Positions 42,755-51,263 of a stretch of 64,000 nucleotides of DNA are shown piece after piece (the stretch's first letter is position 1; each line of letters starts with the position of its first letter). The position numbers and the translations under genes are program-made. The notes under the pieces are model-generated. The model made no database searches. It worked only from the letters and a program-made list of their open reading frames with translations, and was not told where the DNA came from. This stretch comes from Gp6-AA40 sp035496255 (GTDB lineage Bacteria; Acidobacteriota; Vicinamibacteria; Vicinamibacterales; UBA2999), in NCBI GenBank assembly GCA_035496255.1, contig DATJEU010000096.1, forward strand, positions 1 through 64,000. The letters run 5' to 3'.

Positions 42755-44017
42755 ATGGTGGACATCGCCCGAGACCCGCAAATCCTGAAACGCAAGCGCC
42801 AGCGGCAGATCGCCATGGGCATCGCCACCCTCCTCGTCGTCGTCGCCGTCTCCGTCTTCCTGGCGGGGATGGAACCGGCCGCGCCGACGGTCGATCGCGG
42901 CACGGTGTTGACCGATAGCGTCAAGCGCGGGTCGCTGATTTCGCAGGTCCGCGGCGTTGGCACGCTCGTCCCGGAGGACACGCGCTGGATTCCAGCGGTG
43001 ACGCAAGGAAAGGTCGAACGCATCCTGCTGCGCCCGGGCGCAGAAGTGACCGCCAACTCCGTCATTCTCGAGCTCTCGAACCCGCAGGTCGAACAGGACG
43101 CAAGTGCGGCACGGCTGGCGCTGCAATCGGCGGAGGCGACGCTCGCGAATCTGCGCGTCCAGTTGCGCAACGAGCGGCTGACGCAGGAAGCCACCGTCGC
43201 CGGGATCGAGTCGGACTACACGCAGGCGCGGCTCGACGCCGAGGCGAAGGAAGCACTGGCCAAGGACGGCCTGGCCAGCGCGCTCGAACTGAAGCAGGCG
43301 CAGATCAAGGCAGCAACGCTGAAGAAGCGGCTCGACATCGAGAACAAACGCCTGGCCAGCTTCGACGAATCGAATGACGCTCGCATGAGTGTGCAGGAAG
43401 CGGCCGTCGACACGGCGCGCGAAGTCCTGGAACTGCAGGAGAGCCGCCTCGCGTCATTGAAGGTGCGACCGGGGTTCGACGGCGAACTGCAACAGGTGCC
43501 GGTGGAAGTCGGCCAGCAGGTCAGTCCGGGTACCAACCTGGCGCGCGTCGCCAACCCGATGCAACTGAAAGCGGAACTGCGCGTGGCCGAGACGTCCGCC
43601 AAGGACATCGAGATCGGACAGCTCGCCGACATCGATACGCGCAGCAGCATCATCAAGGGGCGCGTCAGCCGCAAGGATCCCGCCGCCGCCAACGGCAGCG
43701 TGATCGTGGACGTCAGCCTCACCGAGGCGTTGCCGCGTGGCGCGGTGCCCGACCTCAGCGTCGACGGCACCATCCAACTGCAGCGTCTCGACAACGTGCT
43801 TTATGTGGCGCGGCCGTCGCTCGGGCAGGACCACAGCACGATTGGTCTCTTCAAGCTGCGCCCCGACGGCTCGGGCGACGCCGACCGCGTGCAGGTGAAG
43901 CTCGGACTCAGCTCCGTCAACGCCGTGGAAATCGTCTCCGGCCTCAAGGAAGGCGACACCGTGGTGCTCTCGGATATGTCGGCGTGGGATTCCGTGGACC
44001 GTGTGCGTTTGAAATAG
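42755..44017 (+). CDS. HlyD-family periplasmic adaptor (efflux membrane fusion protein)
   Basis: 420 residues from ATG 42755. One N-terminal membrane anchor (about 18-38), a lipoyl half (VGTLVPEDTRWIPAVTQGKVERILLRPGAEV), a long coiled-coil hairpin (about 105-225), the second lipoyl half (LASLKVRPGFDGELQQVPVEVGQQVSPGTNLARV) and beta-barrel domains follow. It forms an export complex with the ATPase and permease encoded next, in the MacA-like manner. No outer-membrane TolC gene is nearby. Confidence 0.92.
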   Translation: MVDIARDPQILKRKRQRQIAMGIATLLVVVAVSVFLAGMEPAAPTVDRGTVLTDSVKRGSLISQVRGVGTLVPEDTRWIPAVTQGKVERILLRPGAEVTANSVILELSNPQVEQDASAARLALQSAEATLANLRVQLRNERLTQEATVAGIESDYTQARLDAEAKEALAKDGLASALELKQAQIKAATLKKRLDIENKRLASFDESNDARMSVQEAAVDTAREVLELQESRLASLKVRPGFDGELQQVPVEVGQQVSPGTNLARVANPMQLKAELRVAETSAKDIEIGQLADIDTRSSIIKGRVSRKDPAAANGSVIVDVSLTEALPRGAVPDLSVDGTIQLQRLDNVLYVARPSLGQDHSTIGLFKLRPDGSGDADRVQVKLGLSSVNAVEIVSGLKEGDTVVLSDMSAWDSVDRVRLK

Positions 44018-44087
44018 CACCCTTCGGTTGCTTCTGGATTGGCAGCTCTCGACCTGGTCACTTCTCGACGTGCGAGTGAACGACGCT

Positions 44088-44786
44088 ATGACACAAACAC
44101 TCATCAAGCTCGAAAGCGTGAAGAAGGTGTTCCTGACCGACGAAGTCGAGACACACGCGCTCGACAACATCAACGTCGAGATCAACACGGGCGAGTACGT
44201 GTCGATTGCCGGTCCTTCCGGCTGCGGCAAGTCGACCCTGCTCTCGATCCTTGGGCTGCTGGATACACCGAGCGACGGCATCTACCTGCTGAAGGGCGAG
44301 CCAGTGACGAAGCTGACGCTCACGCAGCGCGCCCGCGTCCGCAACCGCGAAATCGGGTTCATCTTCCAAAGCTTCAACCTGATTGGCGACCTGACCGTCT
44401 ACGAGAACGTGGAACTGCCGCTCACGTATCGCGGCATGCGCTCCGCCGAACGCAAGCAGCGCGTCACCGCGGCACTCGAGCGCGTCGGCATGGCGCATCG
44501 ATCCAAGCATCTCCCTTCGCAACTCTCCGGCGGTCAACAGCAGCGCGTCGCTGTCGCCCGCGCGGTCTGCGGCGAGCCGTCGATCCTGCTGGCCGACGAG
44601 CCCACCGGCAACCTCGATTCGAAGAACGGCGAAGCGGTGATGGACCTGCTGAAGGAACTGCACCGCGCCGGCGCCACGATCTGCATGGTCACGCACGACG
44701 CGCGCTACGCCTCGCACGCCGAGCGTACGATTCACCTGTTCGACGGCCGCGTCGTCGAAGAATCGGTCACGACCGCCACCCACTAG
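44088..44786 (+). CDS. ABC transporter ATP-binding protein (MacB/LolD type)
   Basis: 232 residues from ATG 44088. Walker A GPSGCGKST, Q-loop FIFQSFNL, signature LSGGQQQRVAVARA, Walker B ILLADEPTGNLDS and the switch His in MVTHD are intact. It energises the ADOP permease that begins 21 bp after it. Upstream is the HlyD adaptor gene: a complete MacAB-like set. Confidence 0.95.
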   Translation: MTQTLIKLESVKKVFLTDEVETHALDNINVEINTGEYVSIAGPSGCGKSTLLSILGLLDTPSDGIYLLKGEPVTKLTLTQRARVRNREIGFIFQSFNLIGDLTVYENVELPLTYRGMRSAERKQRVTAALERVGMAHRSKHLPSQLSGGQQQRVAVARAVCGEPSILLADEPTGNLDSKNGEAVMDLLKELHRAGATICMVTHDARYASHAERTIHLFDGRVVEESVTTATH

Positions 44787-44807
44787 AACCTTTTCACCGG
44801 GGGCATC

Positions 44808-47303
44808 ATGGGCTTCCTGCGGGACGTCAGGCACTCGATCCGTTCACTGGCTCGTCGTCCACTGCTGACGGCTGCCGCCATTGCCTCGCTGGCGCTCGGC
44901 ATCGGTGTCAATTCGGCGATCTTTTCCGTCTTCGATCGACTGGTTCTCAGCAAGCTGCCGGTGCCGGCACCCGACCAGATCGTGATTCTGAGTTCACCCG
45001 GGCGCAAACCAGGCAGCACGACGGCCGGCGATTCCGGGACGAGCGATCAGGTATTCAGCTATCCGCTGTTTCGTGATCTCGAGCGGCTGTCGACGACCCG
45101 CCTGTCGCGAATCGCGGCCCACCGCGACTTTGCCGCGAACCTTTCGCACGACGGCGCCACCGCGCGTCGCGAAGGCCTGCTCGTCTCAGGCGGCTATTTC
45201 CGTGTGCTGCAGCTTGCGCCGGCGCTCGGCCGCCTGATCACCGACGAGGATGACCGCACTCCCGGAGCATCTCCGGTCGTCGTGCTGACGCATCGCTACT
45301 GGTCCACCGAGTTCAAGGCGAATCCTGCGGTCATTGGCCGCGCCTTGATCGTCAACGGTGTGCCGCTGACCATCGTCGGTGTCGCGCCGGAGGGATTTGC
45401 CGGCACGACCACCATGGACGTGCCTGACATCTTCGTTCCGCTCGCGATGACGCCGCAGGTGCGGCCCGGTCCCCTGACGCGACGCGATCACTGGCTGTAC
45501 CTCTTCGCGCGCCTGCAGCCGGCCACCGAGAAGGCACAGGCCGAGGCCGAACTGCGCGGACCATTCACCGCGCTGATTCGCGACGTCGAATTTCCGGTGA
45601 TGCGAAGCGGCCTCCGTGACAGCGAACGGGCTCCCTTCCTCAACCGCCGGCTGCGCCTCCAAAGCGGAGCACACGGACGGCAGCAGCATCCCGAGGAAGC
45701 ACGTCTGATGACCGGCATGCTCTTCGCCGTTACCGGCCTGGTGCTGCTCATCGCCTGCGCGAACGTCGCGAACCTGCTGATCGCCCGTGTGACCGACCGC
45801 TCCGGCGAACTCGCGATCCGTCTGTCGCTCGGTGCATCGGCGGCCGGCCTGGTCCGCCTCCTGGTCCTCGAAGCGCTGATGCTGGGGCTGTCAGGTGCGC
45901 TGGCCGGTCTCATCGTCGCGCGCGGCACCGCGAGCCTGCTCCTGGGATTCCTCCCGGCGGAGGACGTGACGGCCCTCATGTTCCAGTTGAACAGCCGCGT
46001 GCTGCTCTTTACAGGCCTTCTCGGCGTTGTCTCGGGCCTGCTCTTCGGCGTCGTCCCCGCATTGCACGCGATCCGCAGTCGCACCGTACGGCCCGGGAAC
46101 ACACGATCGTCCACGTCGCGGGCGACGACCCGGGTGCGTTCAGGGTTGGCGACGGCGCAGGTGGCCCTCGCAACCGCACTCCTCGCCACGGCGGCGCTCT
46201 TTGCCACCAGCCTTGGCAACCTCACGCACGTGGAGCTCGGACTCAACCGCGACGGCGTGGTGACGTTTCGACTGTCGCCGTACTTGAACGGCTACTCCCC
46301 GGAACGGGCGACCGCGTTCTTCGGCCGCGCGGCGGATGCACTGCGTGCGATGCCCGGCGTGACGGCGGTCAGTGCCGCAACGATCCCCGTCCTTGCAGAC
46401 GAAGGCTGGAATCAGAACGTCACGGTTGACGGTGCCGTGGACGTCGACACGGCGCGAACGACGGTGAGCACCACGCGCACCGATATCGACTACCTCCACA
46501 CGCTTGGCATTCCGCTGCTCGCCGGGCGCGAGTTCACGCGGCACGACGATGCGACGGCGCCACCGGTTGCCATCGTCAACCGCGCATTCACGCGCCAGTT
46601 CAATCTCGGCGACAACGCGGTGGGGCGCCGCTTCCGGTTTGGCGCCGGCAATATCACCACACCGGAGATCGAGATCATCGGCGTCGCCGGCGACGCGAAG
46701 TACAGCAACGTGCGCGACGCCGCGCCGGCACAGTTGTACCTTCCCTATCGCCAGTCCGAGGCCGGGCCGCTGACGTTCTACGTTCGCGTCACCGGTGATA
46801 TCCGATCCGTGCTCGCCGCGATCCCGGGCACGATTGTCCGCCTCGATTCACACCTGCCCGTCGAGCGTCTCCAGACCCTCGACACGCAAATCCAGGAGAA
46901 CCTTGTGAGGGATCGCCTGCTCGCGACGCTTGCGGCATCACTCGCGATGCTGGCGGCACTTCTCGCCGGTCTGGGTCTCTATGCGGTGCTTGCGGGCGTT
47001 GTCGCACAGCGGCTGCGTGAGATCGGCATCCGCGTCGCCGTGGGCGCGACGCCGCGCGACGTTCGCCGCTGGCTCGGCCGACAGCTCGCCTGGATGGCGC
47101 TCGCGGGATCCGCCGTCGGGATCATCGGTGCGCTCGGCCTCGGACAATTGGCTCGAGCGTTGCTTTACGACGTGAACGGCGCCAGTCCGGCGCTGCTGGG
47201 CGGCGCGGCGCTGGCCATGATTGTCGTCGCGATCGTGGCGGCGGCGATTCCCACACAGCGCGCGATGCGTGTGCGACCAGTCGTCGCGTTGCGGGCGGAG
47301 TAG
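44808..47303 (+). CDS. ADOP-type ABC permease
   Basis: 831 residues with the acidobacterial duplicated permease layout: N-terminal RDVRHSIRSLARRPLLTAAAIASLALGIGVNSAIFSVFDRL, a MacB-type periplasmic domain (about 60-300), FtsX core helices (about 300-420: LLIACANVANLLIARVTDRSGELAIRLSLGAS), a second periplasmic domain, and a second FtsX core (about 700-831: LREIGIRVAVGATPRDVRRW). It is probably the membrane part of a MacAB-like exporter with the two genes before it. The intact copy contrasts with the stump at 50291. Confidence 0.93.
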   Translation: MGFLRDVRHSIRSLARRPLLTAAAIASLALGIGVNSAIFSVFDRLVLSKLPVPAPDQIVILSSPGRKPGSTTAGDSGTSDQVFSYPLFRDLERLSTTRLSRIAAHRDFAANLSHDGATARREGLLVSGGYFRVLQLAPALGRLITDEDDRTPGASPVVVLTHRYWSTEFKANPAVIGRALIVNGVPLTIVGVAPEGFAGTTTMDVPDIFVPLAMTPQVRPGPLTRRDHWLYLFARLQPATEKAQAEAELRGPFTALIRDVEFPVMRSGLRDSERAPFLNRRLRLQSGAHGRQQHPEEARLMTGMLFAVTGLVLLIACANVANLLIARVTDRSGELAIRLSLGASAAGLVRLLVLEALMLGLSGALAGLIVARGTASLLLGFLPAEDVTALMFQLNSRVLLFTGLLGVVSGLLFGVVPALHAIRSRTVRPGNTRSSTSRATTRVRSGLATAQVALATALLATAALFATSLGNLTHVELGLNRDGVVTFRLSPYLNGYSPERATAFFGRAADALRAMPGVTAVSAATIPVLADEGWNQNVTVDGAVDVDTARTTVSTTRTDIDYLHTLGIPLLAGREFTRHDDATAPPVAIVNRAFTRQFNLGDNAVGRRFRFGAGNITTPEIEIIGVAGDAKYSNVRDAAPAQLYLPYRQSEAGPLTFYVRVTGDIRSVLAAIPGTIVRLDSHLPVERLQTLDTQIQENLVRDRLLATLAASLAMLAALLAGLGLYAVLAGVVAQRLREIGIRVAVGATPRDVRRWLGRQLAWMALAGSAVGIIGALGLGQLARALLYDVNGASPALLGGAALAMIVVAIVAAAIPTQRAMRVRPVVALRAE

Positions 47304-47393
47304 ACACGCGAAGCGCGTCGCTTAATCGTCGACGACGAGGACGGTCTCCAGTCGCTGGACGACGCGTCTGGTTCTGGTCGTAAAATTCTGGTC

Positions 47394-47678
47394 ATGGTTC
47401 GGAAGCGGCCTGGGACGGCATCGCGGCACGGGAGCGGGCCTCACCGGGTGGGCGCCGCCGAGTTCAAGACGCGCTGCCTGGAACTGATGGATCGCGTCCG
47501 CGAGACAGGCGTCGAATACATCGTCACCAAGCACGGCCGACCCGTCGCAAAACTGGTCCCCTGCCCGCCGGCTGCCCCCGAGCAACGGCCCTTGCTCGGG
47601 TCGATGAAGGGCACGGTTCTGTCCTACGAACGGCCACTCGACCCGCCCGACGATGAGTGGGACATCAACCGTGACTGA
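47394..47678 (+). CDS. Phd/YefM-type antitoxin
   Basis: 94 residues. The N-terminal DNA-binding half has VGAAEFKTRCLELMDRVRETGVEYIVTKHGRPVAKLVP, the Phd/YefM pattern, and the C-terminal part ends in an acidic tail (LDPPDDEWDINRD) for toxin binding. Its stop overlaps the toxin start (TGATG). It lies 90 bp after the ADOP gene. The actual start may be one of the internal GTG codons near residue 19. Confidence 0.88.
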   Translation: MVRKRPGTASRHGSGPHRVGAAEFKTRCLELMDRVRETGVEYIVTKHGRPVAKLVPCPPAAPEQRPLLGSMKGTVLSYERPLDPPDDEWDINRD

Positions 47679-48096
47679 TGGTCCTGCTCGACACGCACGT
47701 CTGGCTGTGGTTCGCTAACGATGATCGTCGGCACCTCGGTGGAGGTCGCTGCAACTCGTCAAGTCGGCACAGGATCGGGATGCCATTCGCATCTCGCCGG
47801 CATCCCTGTTCGAAATCGCGTCCTTGTACACGAATGGCCGTATTCGATTGGCCGTTCCGGTGGAGCGATGGCTGGCAGAGGCTCTCACCGTTCCCGGAAT
47901 GCGAATCGGCGAGCTGACGAGCAGTGCCGCGACTCACGCGGGCCTGATCCCGCGAACCGTATTGCCCGATCCAATCGATAGACTGCTCGTGGCCACCGCC
48001 AGGCAACTCGACGCCACGATGCTGACAGCCGACGATCGAATCCTCCGCTACGCTGCTGCGACCGACGCGCTCCGCGTCCACGACGCGTCCAGATAA
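47678..48096 (+). pseudogene. PIN-domain toxin (VapC type) broken by a frameshift
   Basis: The first 15-20 residues (VLLDTHVWLWFANDDR) are a PIN start. The frame then leaves the family, and the family resumes one frame over with QLVKSAQDRDAIRISPASLFEIASLYTNGRI and DPIDRLLVATARQLDATMLTADDRILRYA to the stop at 48096. All PIN acidic residues (D, E, D, D) survive across the two frames, so a single small indel between about 47722 and 47750 separates them. Net shift fits loss of one base or gain of two. It is either a recent inactivation or a sequencing error. Confidence 0.85.
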
Positions 48097-48101
48097 CGCC
48101 G

Positions 48102-49412
48102 CTACTTCGTCGACGCCGTCCCCGGCTCGATCTTCAGCAGCGCGCCGTCGTTCTCCGCGGTGAGGACGTAGAGCAGGCCATCAGCGCCCTGGCGCACGTC
48201 GCGGATGCGTTGCTCCAGTTGCTTCAGCATCGACTCGCGATGCAGCTCTTCCCACTTGTCATTGAAGTCGAGCCGTTCGAGGTGACCCGACCGCGGCACC
48301 TCACCCTGGCGCATGCCGCCGACGAACAGGCTGTTCTTCCATTCCGGAAAACGATCGCCGGTGTAGAACGTCAGCCCGGACGTCGCAATCGCCGGCACCC
48401 AGAACACTTCCGGCGGTTCCAATGCCTCTCGGAAGGGTTGAACGCTGACGCTCTGGCCCAGATAGAAGCGGCCGAAGCTGACGAGCGGCCAGCCGTAATT
48501 CTTTCCGGCGGCGAGCGCGTTCACTTCATCGCCGCCGTTCGGGCCGTCCTCGACGGACCACACCGCACCGGTGTCCGGATTCACGGTGAGACCGAGGATG
48601 TTGCGATGTCCGAGCGTGTAGATCTCGGGGCGATAGCCGGCGCGTCCGACGAACGGGTTATCCGGCGGCACCGTGCCATCGTCCTTCAGCCGCAGGACCT
48701 TTCCGGCCAGGTTCATCGGATCCTGTGCGGGCGCCTGTTCCGGGTTCGGATTACCGAGCGGCGGATCGCCCGAGCCGATCGACATGTAGATCATCCCGTC
48801 GCGGCCGAACACGATCCGCGAGGCATTGCCCGTGGGAATCGCGGTGAAGATGTCGCGCACGTCGACGAGCCGTGTGCCGTCCCAGCGTCCGCGCGCCAGC
48901 GTGATCGTGCCAGGACCCGCAGGACGAGGTGCAGTCGAGTCCGCGGCCGCGGGCTTGTGGTACGTCAGGTAGACGAGGTTGTTCTGCGCGAACTGCGGGT
49001 GGAGCGCGATGTCCATCAAGCCGCCCAGACCCGTGGCGGCCACCGCCGGCACACCAGCGACCGGCGCCGGATCGAGGGCGCCATTGCGGACGATCCGCAG
49101 GCGGCCCGGGCGCTCGGTGACGAGCACGCGGCCGTCCGGCAGGAACGCCATGCTCCACGGCTGATTCAGTCCCTTCGTCACGCTGATCCGGATCGGCCGG
49201 ACCAGCGCCGTGTCGTAGACGAGCGGACCATCCGGCAGCGCCGGCGATGGCCAGTTGATTGGCGGCGGCGCGGTCGCGGGGCCGCGTCCACGGCCGGCGC
49301 CACCCGTGGCGGCCGGCGGTTGCTGACCCCGGGCTGCTGATTGCTGGGCGCTCACGGCGGCGATCGTCAGCGTGACGAACACGGCGAAGGTGGCAACGGC
49401 TAGTCTCGTCAT
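48102..49412 (-). CDS. PQQ-dependent soluble sugar dehydrogenase
   Basis: 436 residues from ATG 49412. A signal peptide (about 1-22) and a Gly/Arg/Pro linker (AARGQQPPAATGGAGRGRG) precede a six-bladed propeller with the family pattern LNQPWSMAFLPDGRVLVTERPGRLRI, GLGGLMDIALHPQFAQNNLVYLTY, RIVFGRDGMIYMSIGSGDPP, and the late GNRN-like HRNILGLTVNPDTGAVWSVEDGPNGGDEVN. It oxidises aldose sugars in the periplasm with PQQ as cofactor. A longer frame upstream is only an overlap with the ABC gene region on the other strand. Confidence 0.92.
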   Translation of the reverse strand: MTRLAVATFAVFVTLTIAAVSAQQSAARGQQPPAATGGAGRGRGPATAPPPINWPSPALPDGPLVYDTALVRPIRISVTKGLNQPWSMAFLPDGRVLVTERPGRLRIVRNGALDPAPVAGVPAVAATGLGGLMDIALHPQFAQNNLVYLTYHKPAAADSTAPRPAGPGTITLARGRWDGTRLVDVRDIFTAIPTGNASRIVFGRDGMIYMSIGSGDPPLGNPNPEQAPAQDPMNLAGKVLRLKDDGTVPPDNPFVGRAGYRPEIYTLGHRNILGLTVNPDTGAVWSVEDGPNGGDEVNALAAGKNYGWPLVSFGRFYLGQSVSVQPFREALEPPEVFWVPAIATSGLTFYTGDRFPEWKNSLFVGGMRQGEVPRSGHLERLDFNDKWEELHRESMLKQLEQRIRDVRQGADGLLYVLTAENDGALLKIEPGTASTK

Positions 49413-49556
49413 GGCGCGCAATACTAAACCCGAACGCGCTCTCGCGCGCGGGTGTCCGGCGGCGGGACAACGGATCCCACGACCGGACAAGTCCTCACGA
49501 ATCTGGCCGCATTTTGCGCCTCTGTGGCGGGCACGGCGCTTGATATCCTCTCCGCC

Positions 49557-50291
49557 ATGCTGTTCAAACGCTCGGCGTCTGCTGCCTCGCTCACCGATGT
49601 TCCCCAACCGGATCCGAATGCACCCCTGATCTCGATGCGCAGCGTCGAGAAGGCCTTCCCGCAGGGCGGCGGGCAGACCTGGGTGCTCCGGCGCATCGGG
49701 CTCGACATCAAGCCCGGCGAGTTCGTCTCGATCATGGGCCCGTCCGGCGCCGGCAAATCGACGCTGCTGCACATCATGGGGATGCACGACCACGCGTGGA
49801 CTGGCGAGTACCACCTGCTCGGCCACCCGATTCATCACCTCGCGACCAAGGATCGCGCGGCGCTGCAGAAGCGGAATATCGGCTTCGTCTTTCAGGCGTA
49901 TCACCTGCTCGACGACCTGACCGTTTACGAGAACATCGAGCTGCCGCTCTCCTATCGCGACGTGCGCAAAAGCGAGCGCCAGAGCATCGTCGCCGACGTG
50001 CTCGATCGCTTCGGCATGGTGGCGAAGAAGGATCTCTATCCGAATCAGCTTTCAGGCGGCCAGCAGCAGCTCGTCGGCGTCGCCCGCGCCATCGTCGCCA
50101 ATCCCGCCGTCATCCTGGCCGACGAACCGACGGGCAACCTCCATTCATCGCAGGCGCAGGAAATCATGGAGCTGTTCAAGCGCCTCAACGACGAGGGCAC
50201 GACGATCGTGCAGGTCACCCACTCCGAAGTGAACGCGGCGTACGGGTCGCGCGTGATTCGGTTGAAGGATGGTTACATTCAGGAGTCGTAG
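49557..50291 (+). CDS. Second ABC transporter ATP-binding protein of the ADOP type
   Basis: 244 residues from ATG 49557. Walker A GPSGAGKST, LSGGQQQLVGVARA signature and ILADEPTGNLHSSQ Walker B are present; the D-loop Asp that follows GNL is His here, and the switch is VTHSE, as in a known acidobacterial subgroup. An N-terminal extension of about 27 residues precedes the domain. It ends one base into a permease start (TAG/GTG overlap), but that permease is truncated, so this ATPase may be without its own partner, or serve the intact ADOP. Confidence 0.92.
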   Translation: MLFKRSASAASLTDVPQPDPNAPLISMRSVEKAFPQGGGQTWVLRRIGLDIKPGEFVSIMGPSGAGKSTLLHIMGMHDHAWTGEYHLLGHPIHHLATKDRAALQKRNIGFVFQAYHLLDDLTVYENIELPLSYRDVRKSERQSIVADVLDRFGMVAKKDLYPNQLSGGQQQLVGVARAIVANPAVILADEPTGNLHSSQAQEIMELFKRLNDEGTTIVQVTHSEVNAAYGSRVIRLKDGYIQES

Positions 50292-50512
50292 TGCTCAACG
50301 ACCTGCGATTCGCTCTGCGGCAATTGCGGCGGACGCCTGGCGTCGCGGCGATTGCCATGCTGTCGCTGGGTCTCGCCATCGGTGCCAACAGCACGATCGC
50401 GTGTGTGGTCAACGCAGTGCTGCTGCGGCCGCTGCCCGTGCCGAAGCCGAACGAGCTGCCCGCATATCGCGCCGGTGCCCGTGAACCCACGGCCGCCCTC
50501 CGGATCCAGTGA
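50291..50512 (+). pseudogene. Truncated ADOP-type ABC permease (N-terminal stump)
   Basis: A GTG start overlaps the ATPase stop. The 73 codons give the normal ADOP N terminus: LNDLRFALRQLRRTPGVAAIAMLSLGLAIGANSTIACVVNAVLLRPLPVPKPNELP. Then the family sequence breaks off and a stop follows; the remaining about 750 residues expected are absent. The VapC gene of the next toxin-antitoxin locus ends only 14 bp beyond the stop, so the permease was cut by a rearrangement that brought in this locus. Confidence 0.85.
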
Positions 50513-50526
50513 GCGGCGTGAGAGCG

Positions 50527-50940
50527 TCAGCGGCGTACCGCGAGCGGAATCGCGGTTCGATCAGGACGACGCCAGGTCGTACGGAACTCGCGATCGTAGG
50601 TCCACATCTTTGCCTGTCGATCCCGTCCGCTCAGTACAGCCAGACAGCCGTCCACCCAGTCGGGCTGATGGTCGGCGTACTTCGCGAGCCAGTCGAAGAC
50701 CTGATCCTGGAACACGCGGCCATGCGTCGTGGCCGGCTCGATCTCGAGCTCGTCGATCAATGCGCGGAGCCGGGCGCGCTGCATCGGATGTGGCAGATGA
50801 AAGCAGGCTTCGGTCAGGACGGCATCGCAGGAGAGCAACTGCTGGCGCGCCAATCTGTTGAGATCGGCCGCGGCCGTCGCGTGCAGGCGATCCCGCGGAT
50901 CGCACAGGGCCACGAGCGGACCGGTGTCGATCAGGATCAT
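50527..50940 (-). CDS. VapC-type PIN toxin
   Basis: 137 residues. PIN-domain acidic residues are all seen: Asp in ILIDTGPLVALCDPRD, Glu in LTEACFHLP, Asp in DWVDGCLAVL and Asp in TYDREF. It is a probable Mg-dependent RNase. The start overlaps the RHH antitoxin stop by 4 bp (ATGA). It is intact, unlike the other PIN toxin in the window. Confidence 0.9.
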   Translation of the reverse strand: MILIDTGPLVALCDPRDRLHATAAADLNRLARQQLLSCDAVLTEACFHLPHPMQRARLRALIDELEIEPATTHGRVFQDQVFDWLAKYADHQPDWVDGCLAVLSGRDRQAKMWTYDREFRTTWRRPDRTAIPLAVRR

Positions 50941-51224
50941 CGACGATGGCGGGGCTGCCGACCGCGAATGGCCCGTCGGGCGGCCCCGGCGTCGTGGACG
51001 TCGTACGTCCGCGCCGGCAGGTCCCGCGGATCGGGAAAGCGCGCGAGGATCCCGGCCAGGATATCGCCGGCCGCGCCGCGTTCGTCGCGCGCCGTGACTT
51101 CCCCGTATCGCTCGTCGATCGCCTCGCGGACGACATCCGACAGCGCAACGCCCTTCTCGCGCAGCCGCTGCGCCTTGCGCAGCCGTTCCGCGTCCAGCCT
51201 GACATTGATCAGACGCGACTTCAT
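50937..51224 (-). CDS. Ribbon-helix-helix antitoxin (VapB/CopG type)
   Basis: 95 residues. An N-terminal ribbon-helix-helix domain (RLINVRLDAERLRKAQRLREKGVALSDVVREAIDERYGEV) is followed by an unstructured, Arg-rich toxin-binding tail. It is co-translated with VapC. Upstream is an AT-rich GTAAA-N11-TTTAC repeat, probably its operator, which also lies just before the divergent sigma-54 regulator gene. Confidence 0.88.
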   Translation of the reverse strand: MKSRLINVRLDAERLRKAQRLREKGVALSDVVREAIDERYGEVTARDERGAAGDILAGILARFPDPRDLPARTYDVHDAGAARRAIRGRQPRHRR

Positions 51225-51228
51225 GTAC

Positions 51229-51249
51229 GTAAATATACGCTATCTTTAC
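51229..51249 (-). promoter_or_regulatory. Probable VapB operator/promoter
   Basis: GTAAA (51229-51233) and TTTAC (51245-51249) are inverted, 11 bases apart, in strikingly AT-rich DNA five bases before the antitoxin start. TATATT within it could be a -10 box. The divergent regulator at 51264 starts 15 bp on the other side. Confidence 0.45.
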
Positions 51250-51263
51250 ATAGATTGCTGCCA

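Noticed and set aside
49509..49524. Possible -24/-12 promoter before the second ATPase (GGGCACGGCGCTTGAT near 49529)
   Set aside because: The essential GC at -12 is GA, so spacing and sequence do not both fit.
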